This document shows positions 1-10,633 of a stretch of 59,613 nt of DNA, piece after piece. The notes below the pieces were generated by a model, which ran no database searches, was not told where the DNA came from, and saw only the letters and a program-made list of their open reading frames with translations. Location: the NCBI GenBank assembly GCA_012033055.1, contig JAAUPR010000016.1:1-59613 (forward strand), written 5' to 3'. Each line of letters begins with the position of its first letter. Positions within the stretch are counted from its first letter, which is position 1. A program made the position numbers and the translations under genes. The stretch is from Limnothrix sp. RL_2_0 (lineage in GTDB: Bacteria > Cyanobacteriota > Cyanobacteriia > Cyanobacteriales > MRBY01).

Positions 1-1706
1 TTTAATGATTTTTTCTTGCTTTCGGCACAGTACATAATAGGAAAAGCCAAAACCGATCACAAACAATAGAATCATCGGTAAAAATACACGGTATCGCTTA
101 TAGCCAAAGCCATAAAACCAGTCCTTTAAGAAGTTTAAAAAATTTAGCCATGGGTGGCGATCGCCATAACTTTGGATTTTTTTGTCGTATAGAGAAATTC
201 CCGCTGTTTATCAGAAAGACCTAGAGAGCTAGCCGCTTCAGCGAGTTGTTCATAGGGTTGAATTAGCTCACTACGATCAATCGAAAATTCGGATGGATCA
301 GCCCAATTATTTTCTTGACTATATTGAGTTTCTATACATTTTTCAATACTGTAAAATGCTGTATCATTTAGAGCTTGATATTGAAATCCATCTAGTTTCC
401 ACCAACATTGAGCTGGCGTTTGATCATCATCTATTGAATTCCCCATAGCCTCTACTTGAGTAACCAAGGTATTGCCTCCAACAATCTGAAAGATATTAGC
501 TTTCGTATCTTCTAAATCGACAACACTCTGATTATTTAAATAGGATGCATTTTCTTCTGTAGCATCATTTTTGAGAGCAACAGCAAAAGTTAGTTTGTTG
601 ACATTGATGCCATTCAGATTCACTTGCCCATTACAAACGGTATTATTTGTTTTGCAAGAAAAATTAAAATCATCATTGAACACCAATGATTTGTGAACGG
701 CTAGTCCTTTTGTTTGTAGATAATTATGATTAATGGCTTTTTCGCCCAAACCTTTAAAGTCAATATTCTTCAATACTAAAGACTGTTCAATGGTTGCTGA
801 TTCTAAGCTAATTAATGGTCGTGTTCTAGCTTGATCTTCACCAACATCAAAGGTGATGTTTTTTAAGTCTAAGTCATCATTAATGGCTGTGTTGCTTAGG
901 TTGAGAGTAATGAAATCTACTGTTGATTTTTTGGGGATAAATTGAGCTTGATCTATTTTTATTTTTTTATCAAACTTTGAATTGTTGAGGAACAAACCAC
1001 CTTGAAATTCTACTTTTTTTATACTGTCTTCTGATACTTCTCCAACGAAAGAAATGGCATTTCTGAAATTTGTCTTAAAGAGATTGACATCTTCTAGAAA
1101 AGTCACTGCTTTGAATTCTAATTCTTGTTGGATGGTGGAGGAGTTTAAATTGATCTTGTCACCAATGCTGACATTGGCAATACTCAATTTTTCGGGTAAT
1201 GTACTCCGAAAAGGTTCTCGTTTTAAAATGATTTCCAAAAAGTTTTTGGATTGAATTAGAGTTGTTCCGGGTTCTGTTTTTTGCGGGTTGGACTGTTGCG
1301 ATAAGTTATTGCTGGGGACTGTGATTTGGCGTTTTATTGCAAGTAATTTTTGGATGATGGGCCTGTCTAAATCAACGTTTTTAAAGTCGGCAATTTTACC
1401 AATACATAATTGATGCCATGCCCATAATTCATCACCATTCCAGAGTTCTAGGGCTTTGAATTCTTGGGGTGTCCAGTTTGCTTGATTGTCGGGGTTGAGA
1501 ATCAGGCAGGCTGATGTTTGGGAAATAGTCTGCAATGGGTAGGGTAAAACGTGGCTGGGGAAGTTGATTTTACGGGGGAGTTCTGGGGGGTTGGGTTGGG
1601 ATGCTGTGATGGGTAGAAACAAATTTAAACTGAGTGCCGTCCCGATGACCCAAGTACAAAATTTCAAACTTAGTTTTGTTCGTTTACGGTTTAGTCTCAA
1701 ACACAT
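1..1706 (-). CDS. Hypothetical exported/membrane protein, partial and frameshifted
   Basis: The protein begins with a basic stretch and a hydrophobic segment (about residues 14-36) that looks like a signal peptide or anchor. A long region rich in N, D and L follows, with loosely repeating 'LNLSNT/LDLKNI' elements reminiscent of pentapeptide-like or beta-helical repeats. The uninterrupted frame stops at 144. In another frame, bases 148 to 1 encode a convincing continuation: an aromatic juxtamembrane segment (KDWFYGFGYKRYRVF), then a hydrophobic helix (FLPMILLFVIGFGFSYYV). I therefore read one gene broken by a one-base loss next to the HIP1 site at 156-165 and continuing past the left edge. Function is unknown. 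Confidence 0.6.
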
Positions 1707-1816
1707 TTTTTGGCTCAGTGAGGCGGAATAGATGACACGATTTTTGGGCTGGGGCTTTTCTCAAGGTGAGATGCCGATATGATACTGAGGATTATTTAGG
1801 GGGGATTTGGCGAATC

Positions 1817-2959
1817 ATGAAACTTAATTGGTGTCATTGGGGTTTGCTGGGCAGTGTTGTGCTGGGTTCGTTACTGGGAATGTCTGTCTCGGCACAGGTT
1901 TTGCGTCCGGTGGAATTGGAGGCGATCGCCTACCCGGATGATGGTCTGTGGCGCGACTACAACCGCAATGAACTGATCGAATCGATTAACCATAGTTTGG
2001 ATTATCTGGGCACAAATAAGGCAGCAACAGATTATGCTAATTATCCAATTACGGCCTTTAGTCGGGAACGGGTGCGGCGATCGCTGCTAAGATTTCGCGC
2101 CATTTTACAAACGGTAGATAATCCCGACAAGCTGCAACAAATTGTTCAAAAAGAATTTGATTTTTATAAAACTGTTGGCACAGATGGCGAAGGAACAGTC
2201 GATTTCACCGCCTATTTTGAACCAGCCTACACCGCGAGCACCGTCCGCACCGCAGAATTTCAATACCCTCTCTATCGCCAACCCGCCAACTTTGAACAAT
2301 GGGCAACGCCCCACCCCAGTCGCGCCGCATTAGAAGGTGTTGACGGCATTCCACCCGCCGATAGTCCTCTACAAGGTTCAGAATTAGTGTGGCTCCAAAG
2401 CCGTCTGCAAGCCTATCTGGTACAAGTGCAGGGATCTGCTCGCTTACAACTCACCGATGGTGGCGTAATGACAGTTGGCTTCGATGGCAGCACTGATTAT
2501 GGTTATGTCAGTTTGGGCAAAGAGTTGGTCAATGATGGCGTTTTCTCCTTAGAAGAATTAACTTTACCGAAGCTCATTACTTATTTTGAAACTTATCCTG
2601 AAAAACTGAGTGATTATATTCCCCGCAATAATCGGTTTATTTTCTTTTATGAAACTAACGGTTCGCCACCCATCGGGAGTTTAGGTGTGCCTGTCACTGC
2701 CCATCGTTCTATCGCTACGGACAAAAGTCTCATGCCACCGGGGGCGATCGCCCTCCTGTCTACCGATTTACCCTTTCCCTATGGCGACGAATGGATCAAA
2801 CTACCTGCCCACCGCTACGTCCTTGACCAAGACACCGGTAGCGCCATCAAAGGGCCGGGACGAGTGGATATCTTTTTAGGCACAGGCGATCGCGTACAAG
2901 AGGAAGCCGGGGTGGTGAATGATCGCGGCGAACTTTATTATCTGTTGCTCAAAGAATGA
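1817..2959 (+). CDS. mltA: Membrane-bound lytic murein transglycosylase A (MltA/3D domain)
   Basis: This enzyme cleaves peptidoglycan glycan strands, forming 1,6-anhydromuramyl ends. An N-terminal hydrophobic signal segment (GLLGSVVLGSLLGMSVSAQ) places it in the periplasm or outer membrane. The central MltA barrel region includes FTAYFEPAY and VQGSARLQL. The C-terminal 3D domain contains GPGRVDIFLGTG, whose Asp corresponds to the catalytic Asp of the family. The frame is open from 1766, but ATG 1817 gives a normal signal peptide and is preferred. Length (380 aa) suits cyanobacterial MltA. It is divergent from the gene at 1-1706. Confidence 0.9.
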   Translation: MKLNWCHWGLLGSVVLGSLLGMSVSAQVLRPVELEAIAYPDDGLWRDYNRNELIESINHSLDYLGTNKAATDYANYPITAFSRERVRRSLLRFRAILQTVDNPDKLQQIVQKEFDFYKTVGTDGEGTVDFTAYFEPAYTASTVRTAEFQYPLYRQPANFEQWATPHPSRAALEGVDGIPPADSPLQGSELVWLQSRLQAYLVQVQGSARLQLTDGGVMTVGFDGSTDYGYVSLGKELVNDGVFSLEELTLPKLITYFETYPEKLSDYIPRNNRFIFFYETNGSPPIGSLGVPVTAHRSIATDKSLMPPGAIALLSTDLPFPYGDEWIKLPAHRYVLDQDTGSAIKGPGRVDIFLGTGDRVQEEAGVVNDRGELYYLLLKE

Positions 2960-3081
2960 GTCGTCGGGGCATTGCGCAAAACCTTCTACCGCAAAGACTA
3001 GTCCGTGGTTGAAATTCCCAAAATGGTCAGGACGGTAAGTTAAAATGAACAAAATTTTACAGTTACTAGCGAGCGCGATTT

Positions 3082-3610
3082 ATGCCGATCTTCTCCGATA
3101 AAGCCGTAGAACATTCCCAAAATAAAAAGAAGTTCTGGCAAAAAACAATTATGTTCATCGGTGCAGGTTCCTTTCTCGGCACGGCACTCATCCCCATTGT
3201 GGGCGGCATTAGCAGCAGTTTTAATCAGTCGGAGACAGAGAATGCTGCAGTCACTGAACAGACGGCTCTCCTAGAACAGATCGAACAGCGGGAAGCGGGT
3301 TTTGAGGCGGTGTTAGCGCGGGAACCAGATAATCTAAATGCTTTGCAAGGGTTGACGCAGGCGCGGCTAGAGCTAGGGGATCTTGAAGGGCGATCGCCCC
3401 CTCGACCAATTAATTGAACTCTTCCCAGAGGATCAGGTACTGAAGGATCTACGGGCGCAAATCGACGAAAATTTAGCTCGACAGAGTGGCTCCACTCCCG
3501 TTCCTGAGACCGGGGCAGAAAATACGAGTCCAACGACGGCTCCCAGCGCAGAACCTGCCATTACACCATTAGAGCCTCCCGCCACAACGGATGCCCCAGA
3601 AGCTCCCTAG
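3082..3610 (+). CDS. TPR-like membrane-anchored protein, frameshifted
   Basis: The N-terminus has one hydrophobic segment (TIMFIGAGSFLGTALIPIVGG). A helical TPR-like unit follows (FEAVLAREPDNLNALQGLTQARLELGDLE in part). The first frame ends at 3417 and a second frame (to 3610) continues naturally with LDQLIELFPEDQVLKDLRAQ and a Pro/Ala/Thr-rich tail. The break lies in the HIP1-containing stretch 3388-3401. Restoring the frame gives about 175 aa with the TPR helix pair intact. Cyanobacteria have many such short TPR proteins of unknown role. Confidence 0.65.
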
Positions 3611-3641
3611 GCGATCGCCGTAAGCTTTTTATGCTGAACCT

Positions 3642-4294
3642 ATGAATTCGAGATCGCCCCAAATCCTCATTTTTTTACTCCTCATCGGCAGCGGAGTTAT
3701 TTTACTCATCCAAAATAGCCAACCCCTCAGCCTTGTTATTCTCAACCAACCATTACCGTTACAATTGCCCCTCAGCTTTTGGGTGATTTTTGCAGTGATT
3801 GTGGGCATTATCGTCAGTGTCATCGTGCAGCTTTTGTTGAGAACGGAAGTGGTGAAAGGTGGCGATCGCCTTAACCAACGCCTCGAATCCCTCAAAGAAC
3901 GCCCCCCCCGCAAACCCGATAATCGTACCGGACGTTCCGATTGGGAAAGGAGCCGCGCCAATTATGACTGGACGGACAAAGAACTAGAAGAAAAAGACGA
4001 AGAAACATGGGATATCGAATCCCCTCCCCCCCGCACGACGACGTCCCAAACCCCCGCCACAGGATGCCGACTTCCCCCGCACGTCCTGATCCTAAAATTC
4101 GTCCCCAACCCCAGCCCGAACGCCCTCGACCTCAACCGAATACTGGCAAAAAACGCCGTTCTACTTCCAAACCTCCCCAGAGAAATAAAGACGGCACGGT
4201 TGTCGATGCCAACTATCGGGTCATTACGCCCCCCTACGGTTCCGAGGAAAATACTCAGCCGATCAACATTGAAGATGACCAAGAATGGATTTAG
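3642..4294 (+). CDS. LapA-domain (DUF1049-like) membrane protein, frameshifted
   Basis: Two hydrophobic segments (ILIFLLLIGSGVILLIQNSQ and LSFWVIFAVIVGIIVSVIVQLLL) have the typical lipopolysaccharide-assembly protein A arrangement at the N-terminus. A charged linker and a Pro/Arg-rich tail follow. The frame breaks in the C7 run at 4026-4032: with eight Cs the protein continues to the stop at 4294 and ends QPINIEDDQEWI. As given, the first frame instead runs through into the downstream DUF1824 gene, an artificial fusion. The role is probably in the envelope but is not established. Confidence 0.65.
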
Positions 4295-4343
4295 CGAAAC
4301 CAATTCTGCTACGCTGAGACGGCATTATCTGGGCATTTTATTG

Positions 4344-4757
4344 ATGAGTTTATCCCCTGAAATGGAAGCGGCGATCGCCGTCCTAAAACAGAACAGTTGC
4401 ATTGACACCCCGACAGTCACATCAGAAGCGACACGGGAAAGTATTCGTCAGAATTTATTGTTCGTCTGTCAGGAAGCCGAATGGGAAAATATTGGCATCT
4501 GTGCAGACAATGCGACGGTGGCAGTGGCGAGTGTCCGGGAATATTTACAGGCGCTCGGCTATAAAAATGATTTTGAAGTAGACATTGCTGAGTGGGGCGA
4601 TAAGCCCGTATATCTCAAATTTAATACCCAAAAAATGGCTCACTACCTTGATGACTATGAAGGCACTTATCGGGGAGTTTTAGTCGCCCTGCAATCAGAG
4701 AACGATGAATTGACTGGTACTTATGGTCATTTTCCCCTCGATTTGTTTGCGGGATGA
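4344..4757 (+). CDS. DUF1824 family protein
   Basis: A 137-aa cyanobacterial protein from ATG 4344 (MSLSPEMEAAIAVL). The body (NLLFVCQEAEWENIGICADN, VAVASVREYLQALGY, KPVYLKFN) and the C-terminal YEGTYRGVLVALQ motif fit DUF1824, a compact soluble fold of unknown function. The frame is open much further upstream, but only because the LapA gene before it has lost a base. The gene follows LapA by about 50 bp and may be co-transcribed. Confidence 0.7.
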   Translation: MSLSPEMEAAIAVLKQNSCIDTPTVTSEATRESIRQNLLFVCQEAEWENIGICADNATVAVASVREYLQALGYKNDFEVDIAEWGDKPVYLKFNTQKMAHYLDDYEGTYRGVLVALQSENDELTGTYGHFPLDLFAG

Positions 4758-4777
4758 TCTAGGATAGGAAAAACTTT

Positions 4778-5491
4778 TTGTGTTGTGTGGGAGTTTCGGC
4801 GTTGATAAAACAGTGGTCTTATTTTTCATTGGGTGGTGCGATGGCGATCGCCGCGATTTCTGCCCCCGTCTCTGCCCAAACCCTCACCCCAGCACAGCTC
4901 GAACTGCCGCCGGAGCTAATCGAAAATAGCCCCGTGTTACAGCGTTGGAGTGAAGAAGTCCCCGATGTCCTTAGCAATATTCGCAACGAACCGAGTTTTA
5001 AAACCCGTGTGCGCCTTGGTTATGGTTTCTACCCATCCAATGATGACCGGAGTGGCGTGAGCGTGGGCGTGGAGGATATTTTCTTCAGCAAATCTTTGCC
5101 CCTAACTTTCAGCGCAGAAGGGCACACCACTTTTGACGGCGATCGCTCGAATATTTCAGCAAGAGCAAACTATTATTTATTACCCCTCGGTAGTCGGATT
5201 AATATCGCACCAACCCTAGGCTATCAATCTTTCTCCGGCGAGAATTATGACCGGGATGGCTTAGAAGTCGGCGGCAAAATTCAGCTCAATCTCTCCCGTT
5301 CCGGCGCATCAAACATCACTCTCAGTCAGCAGTTTGTCAATATATCCGGCGATGAAGAAATGGGCATTACGACTTTAGGGGCGGGCTATGCCATCACCAA
5401 GCAATTGCGTTTAGCCACAGAAATTCAAAAACATAATTCATCCGCAGCAAAAGAAAGTCGGGTGGGTTTCTTTGTGGAATGGATGCCGTAA
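4778..5491 (+). CDS. Exported outer-membrane barrel-like protein
   Basis: A signal peptide ends near APVSAQ (about residue 34). A short helical segment is followed by alternating hydrophobic/polar strands (VRLGYGFYP, GVSVGVEDIFF, LTFSAEGHT, RINIAPTLGYQ, GGKIQLNLS) ending in an aromatic strand (VGFFVEWMP). This pattern suggests a small beta-barrel or beta-sandwich at the outer membrane. TTG 4778 is used as start, with AGGATAGG about 10 bases upstream; GTG 4787 is an alternative. No family name is certain. Confidence 0.6.
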   Translation: MCCVGVSALIKQWSYFSLGGAMAIAAISAPVSAQTLTPAQLELPPELIENSPVLQRWSEEVPDVLSNIRNEPSFKTRVRLGYGFYPSNDDRSGVSVGVEDIFFSKSLPLTFSAEGHTTFDGDRSNISARANYYLLPLGSRINIAPTLGYQSFSGENYDRDGLEVGGKIQLNLSRSGASNITLSQQFVNISGDEEMGITTLGAGYAITKQLRLATEIQKHNSSAAKESRVGFFVEWMP

Positions 5492-5591
5492 TCCCAAGGG
5501 GTTAGCTGTTTGGCGATCGCCTGTTTTTATATCAAGTTTGAGTAGCCAATCCCTCCGGCGATTCCCAAGATCTCTCCATAGAATTTTGAAC

Positions 5592-5620
5592 AAAAAAAAA
5601 GACGTTCCGAAAAACGCCTT
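5592..5620 (-). terminator. Rho-independent terminator of the RNB gene
   Basis: Read on the minus strand, an 8-bp stem (AAGGCGTT with AACGTCTT, one G-U pair) around a 6-nt loop is followed by a T run. It lies just past the corrected stop of the minus-strand RNB-family gene. Confidence 0.7.
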
Positions 5621-5647
5621 GTTCATTAATTATTAACTGATTAGAAT

Positions 5648-7925
5648 TTATTCCTCTTCCCAAGACTCGTCAGACTCCGAGCTTTCAGCCTCAGTATCAT
5701 TAGAACCTTTGGCGATCGCAGATCAATCTGTTGACGATAATAATCCACACTTTTCACTTCCACTTCCACCGTATTTCCGAGGCGGTAGGAGATGCGATTT
5801 TTCCGGCCAACCAGACAGCTGTGACGCGCCCGATACTCATACCAGTCATCCTTCAGGGAGCTGACATGCACCAAACCTTCTACCAATAGATCCTCAATTT
5901 CCACAAAGAAACCATAGGATTGCACTCCGGTAATTAACCCTTTGAATGTGTGACCGGTGTGAGCTTTCATTTGCTCCGCTTTTTTCAGACCTTGGAGATC
6001 TTTTTCCGCGTCGTCCGCCACTTTCTCTTGATCATTTAACTGCAAAATTAAGCTGGCAACGGTTTCTTCTAGCTCAGCCTGTTTCGCCGCAGGAATTACT
6101 TTCCAATTCACTTTATCGTGACAAGTATTACTACCCAGATTGACACCATTTTTAACCCGACTCGAACGGCGATCGCGGCCTTCCGTCAACACATATTTCA
6201 GGATGCGCTGCATGACCAAATCCCCATACCGCTGACCGGGGGAACAAATGCGCGTATAACCGTCTCTGTAGGCAAGACCAAAATGGGGGTGGGGATGAGT
6301 GCCGTAGCGGGGCGAATCGAGGGTAGCTTGAAGCAGATAGTTCAGGATTTTGGTGGAATCCGACTTGCTAAATTCTTGGATGAAATGTTGATAGTCATGG
6401 GGCAGTAGCTCTTCTTCTGACTCCAATTTCAATTCCAGCTCCAGATTACCGCCGAGCTTAATCAGATTTTCCAAACTCTCAAAGTCAGGTTGCGCTTGGT
6501 AACAGTAAATCGCGGGTAATTCCAGCGCGATCATATGTTCAGCGACAGCCCGTCCCGCCAAGATCAACACCTCTGACAGCAGCGATCGCACAGGCAGACT
6601 GGGGGACACAATCATCGTGCCAAAGCGCCCTTCATCCTTAAAAGCAGACGTTACTTCCGGTAGCGAGATTTGGAAACCACCCCGCTGTAATCGTTGTGCC
6701 TTCACGAGGGGACTTAGGTTAAAGATTAGATTGTTTAGCAATTCCGTGGTGGTTCTCAGGGATTTATCCGCTGGTTCGTCACTGCTCAATAAATGCTGAA
6801 CTTTTTGGTAACTCAGACTGTGGTTAACGCGAATGACACTCGGCACAATCTCAAATTCGGTGACTTTACCCTGATCATCAAAGGTCAAAAAGATGGAAAT
6901 GGTCAGGCGATCGCCGTCGGGAGTCAAACCTAATTTTTCCATCAACGCAGGCGGGAATAGGGGAATTGTTGTATCCCCCAAAAAGACCGCTGTCCCATGC
7001 TTTTTCGCCCAACGATCTAAGGGACTTTGCTCTGGAACATATTCAGCCAAATCAGCCAAATGAATCCCTAATTTCCATTTATCCGCGTCAGTTTTTTCGA
7101 GAGTAAACGCATTCTCCACGAACGTAGCATTGCTCTCTGCTAGATGCTGATCATCCTCAATGGTAAGGGTGAGTAAGTCCCGCAAATCCCGCCGCGCCGC
7201 CAAGGTTTCCGGGGGAATTTCCGTCGGCAAATCCGCCACAGCTTGCAGCACATCCTTCGGGAATTCTCGCAACAAATCATGCTTACAACAAACGATATCC
7301 GTGTCCGCTGCCTCCTCCGCATCACTGCCGAGTACCTTGGTCACTTCTCCCACGGGTAAATACTGGGCAATCGGGTAACGCAACACAGACACATGTACCA
7401 AATGGTCGATCGCCGTCTCTAGCTTCTGCTCCTTATCCTCTAAGTCCAGCTCAAATAACAACCGATCATCAAGGGGTACTGCCCGGAAACCATCCTCTTT
7501 CTGCACCACCTTTGCCAACAAAGAAGGATTCGCCCGCTCTAGAATTAACTTCACTGCCCCTTCAGCGATCGCCGTCTAGTCCCCTCCTTAATAATTTTCA
7601 CCAGCACCCGATCACCATTCCAAGCATTACTGAGATAGCTCTCACGAATGTAAATATCCTCCGCATCCTCAGAATCTTGGATCGCAAAACAAAAACCCTT
7701 ACTAGAACAACGCAATTTCGCCTCAACAATCCCATCCTCAGGAATACGGCGATACTTACCACGCTCCTTAGCCAAAATGCGAGCCCGTTCCAAAGCATCC
7801 AAAATAATTTGAAGCGTTTCGCTATCTTCTTCAGAATTGCACTCTAGTTTCTTCTCAAGAAATTTACCGGCAACCAATTTGTCATCCGTGAAGTAAGACA
7901 GCAGTGTAGCGACTGAGAAATCCAT
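5648..7925 (-). CDS. RNB-domain protein (RNase II/R-like, possibly Zam-type), two frameshifts
   Basis: The domain order fits the RNase II/R family: an N-terminal helical/cold-shock region (7925-7570), an RNB domain (LGIHLADLAEYVPEQSPLD, GDRLTISIFLTFDD) and a C-terminal S1 domain (FKGLITGVQSYGFFVEIEDL). The gene is split twice at HIP1 sites. A missing base at 7565-7573 separates the N-terminal 124 aa; another at 5711-5719 scrambles the tail, which in the right frame is an acidic SESDESWEEE ending at 5648. The Asp cluster that binds catalytic magnesium in RNase R is absent: the equivalent stretch reads NATFVENAFTLEKTD. It may therefore lack exonuclease activity. Cyanobacterial Zam (acetazolamide resistance) is an RNB relative and a possible identity. 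Confidence 0.75.
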
Positions 7926-8628
7926 GCAAAACTATCCTTTTCCTTAGAAAATAAAATGAAACGACAAAAACCCACAGAAAAAGCATACGTTTAGAATCTT
8001 TTGCCACAAACAACAGCAAAGCGGTAAAAGATGTACTTTTCCCAAAGGAATAGAGCAAAAAAACCAATCTTGAATCAGTTTGACTTAGCGAAAATTTTCT
8101 AGCTACAAAAAGAGCATCAGAGAATTCATCAGAAGGTGAATGACCAATTAACTGGAAGAAAAAATCCTAGGCCATTCAATTTCGCAAGGACACAGTCAAT
8201 ACAACCAACCAAGACTTCAGCTCTTAGGCTCTACATACCTGACCAACCCATTAGGAGCAGGGTCATAACGCAAAAGGAACGTCTAAGGCCAGATGGACTG
8301 GAATTTCCCACAAGAGAGGGTTCCAGCAGATATCAAAACCTGTCTAGGACAGAACAAATATTTCGATATCAGAATTAAAGGCACTGATCAAAGACTGTGC
8401 AATAATCTACCGACGCAGCGTTAAAGACAAGGTCGAGTCAAATTTGCTTAATCACAGCAATCAGGCAACTATTGACTATCTTTTCGCAGAACTTTGGGTT
8501 TATTGTACCCTGTTAAAGCACCTTGCTCTATAGCCCTGTTTTATCCGAAACGCTTTACCGTGGGGCAAAGTAATAGATCCAGTATTTTTGAACTATAATA
8601 AATAGCGATAATTTTATCGTCGCCTTTC
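7926..8628. other. 700-bp intergenic stretch, no recognised gene
   Basis: An 80-codon frame at 8136-8378 (+) begins GTG inside an AGAAGG sequence, but its protein resembles nothing I know and I do not call it. I looked for RNase P RNA, tmRNA, SRP RNA and tRNA signatures and saw none. The stretch must hold the promoters of the RNB gene (minus) and the 8629 gene (plus). Confidence 0.4.
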
Positions 8629-9285
8629 ATGACACCAGAAATTTTTAGACAGCAATACCCCGCAGGTGGTTTAGTCAGTGAGTTGGCAGCCATCGAACAT
8701 GGTCAATATATTGTGCGGGTGCTGGTGCAACAGGGTGGTGTTACCCTCAGCAGTGGACTGGCGGCAGCAACTTCTGTGGAAGAGGCGGAAGATTTGGCAA
8801 GGGCCAGGGCTTTAAATTTGCTTGGTGGGACAGTGAATCCTGTGGTGGTATCTTCGGCTGGTGCTGTTGTACCGAAAAAACAAGTGCCTCGACCGGCAAG
8901 TCCGACTCCAGTGGTTGCGCCTGTTGTTAAAGCGGTGACGCAAATGCCCACGCCTGCTCCTGCTCCTGCTAATGAGTTTAAGTTTGAAATGCCGCTGAGT
9001 GTTCCTCCGGATCCTGAACCGGTGATTGAATATGAGCCTGCACCGGAAATGGCAAAAAATGCTTCGACACCTCCTGCTACGGGGACTGTGGATACATCGG
9101 GTGAGGCGTTGGATTTTTCGGATATTATTGCTCGGAGTGATGTGGAGTTAAAGCGGTTGGGCTGGACGAGTGAGCAGGGCAGAAATTATTTGTTGGAAAC
9201 TTATGGGAAGCGATCGCGGCAATTGCTGTCGGATGAGGAGCTTTTAGAGTTTTTGCGGTATCTCGAAAGTCAATCGACTCCTTAG
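8629..9285 (+). CDS. Conserved cyanobacterial hypothetical protein
   Basis: The N-terminal 70 residues form a compact domain (YIVRVLVQQGGVTLSSGLAA, then EEAEDLARARALNLLG) that resembles the strand-helix layout of Rad52-like domains. A long Pro/Ala/Val linker follows (about 80-150). The C-terminal helical module contains LGWTSEQGRNYLLETYGKRS and LLSDEELLEFLRYLE. Similar N-domain/linker/C-domain proteins occur widely in cyanobacteria, without a known role. The frame is clean and the gene appears monocistronic. Confidence 0.6.
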   Translation: MTPEIFRQQYPAGGLVSELAAIEHGQYIVRVLVQQGGVTLSSGLAAATSVEEAEDLARARALNLLGGTVNPVVVSSAGAVVPKKQVPRPASPTPVVAPVVKAVTQMPTPAPAPANEFKFEMPLSVPPDPEPVIEYEPAPEMAKNASTPPATGTVDTSGEALDFSDIIARSDVELKRLGWTSEQGRNYLLETYGKRSRQLLSDEELLEFLRYLESQSTP

Positions 9286-9425
9286 ATAGTCTGGGATGGG
9301 ATGGCCTGATGGTGTGTTTGTGGGGATGATTTCTGTTGCGGGATGTAAGCAAAGGGATTAGGGGTTGAGACTTCTTCGCTATTCTGGAGGCAGTATTGCT
9401 TTGGGCTAGAAATGGTGATTGGGCT

Positions 9426-10633
9426 ATGACAACAACCTCAAAATCGCTGGGAATTATCTGGGGACGGGTGGTGGCGATCGCCGCTGTGCAGAGTGCGCTG
9501 ACGTTGATGTGGATTACTTACAAGGCTTATCTGGGCGACATGCTAGGCGGCTGGGGTTTCACGGAAGATTTTACGGTGAAGCTGTTAACATTTGAGGTGG
9601 TGCTGGCGTTATTCATGGAGCCAATATTTGGGCTGTTGAGTGACAAACAACAAAGAAGCCTCGGTAGTCGTGCGCCTTTGATTACCCTCGGTGTGATTTT
9701 GTCGTCAGCAATTTTTGTGATTTTTCCGTTGGTTGCAGCTTTGCAATTACCATTTCGCTGGATTTTGCCTTTTGTGGCGATCGCCTGGGCTTTGGCGATG
9801 ACGACTTTTCGGACACCGATTTATGTTTTATTGCTCAAAAGTGCCCCTGCTGCGGAGTTACCTCTGGCGATCGCCATTTTGACGATGACGGGCGGTTTAA
9901 TGGGTCTAATTAGTGGCAATATCAAAGCTTTTTTGTTGGGTTTGGGGGCATTGCCCGCCTTTTTAATTGGGTCAATCGCCTTGTTAGCGGCTTCTACTTT
10001 TTTACGATTTTTTATGCCGCCCCTACAGCCGCCCCCCGATGATCAGCCCGACGTAACGCCGCCTTTACCTTGGTATGGGGTGATTAAAACGATATTGATG
10101 GCGATCGCCCTCGCGTGGGGCACAACCATTTTCATGACCAATTTTACGGGCATTTTTTCTGGAAAAATTTTCGGAGTCGAGCAGAGTTGGATGCCGACTT
10201 TAAATTTAATCCTCGCCCTCGCAGCGGTTCCCATCGGCTGGCTCTGGATTAAGTTGCGCCCTTATCCCCTGCTGGCGATCGCCTCGGCAGTTTAACGGTG
10301 ACCTTGGCAATTCTCTTTGCCTCACCCAACATTGCTTGGCTATATATCGCGTTGGCACTGGTGTGGATCGTGGCCTTTGCCCTGATGAGAAATGGCACAT
10401 TACCCTACATTTTTGCGACAGTACCGGGACGCTGGGCGGGGTTTGGCATCGGGGTTTATTATGGCGTATCGGGCATGGCGAACAATCTTTTCCCCAGTAT
10501 TTTTACGCCGGAGACTCTCGTTTTGCAAAATATCGCCGGGATAGGTGCATTGGCGATCGCCGCCACCCTCGCCTTATTACCCTTTTTATCGAAACCGAAA
10601 CCTGTGCCCGTCTCAAGCAACGAGGTTGAGTAA
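9426..10633 (+). CDS. MFS transporter (BCD/PucC-like), frameshifted
   Basis: About 400 aa with some twelve hydrophobic helices. The helix 2-3 loop has the MFS signature variant EPIFGLLSDKQQRSLGSRAP. TYKAYLGDML and the overall spacing suggest the BCD/PucC branch, often linked to pigment-protein assembly; the substrate cannot be read. ATG 9426 is preferred to the longer frame from 9396. The frame breaks after the HIP1 site at 10274-10283: adding one C gives LLAIALGSLTVTLAILFA and joins the two halves. The 3' end overlaps purQ on the opposite strand by about 20 bp. Confidence 0.7.

Noticed and set aside
3642-4757. A single 371-aa fusion of a LapA-type protein and DUF1824
   Set aside because: The middle section is low-complexity nonsense in this frame, while another frame gives a natural LapA tail ending at 4294. 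The fusion comes from a missing C at 4026-4032.
8136-8378. An 80-aa plus-strand open frame
   Set aside because: No recognisable motif or hydrophobic pattern, and its GTG start overlaps the only ribosome-site-like sequence.
7926-8628. RNase P RNA, tmRNA or another structured RNA in a gene-poor stretch
   Set aside because: None of the conserved core sequences of these RNAs is present on either strand.
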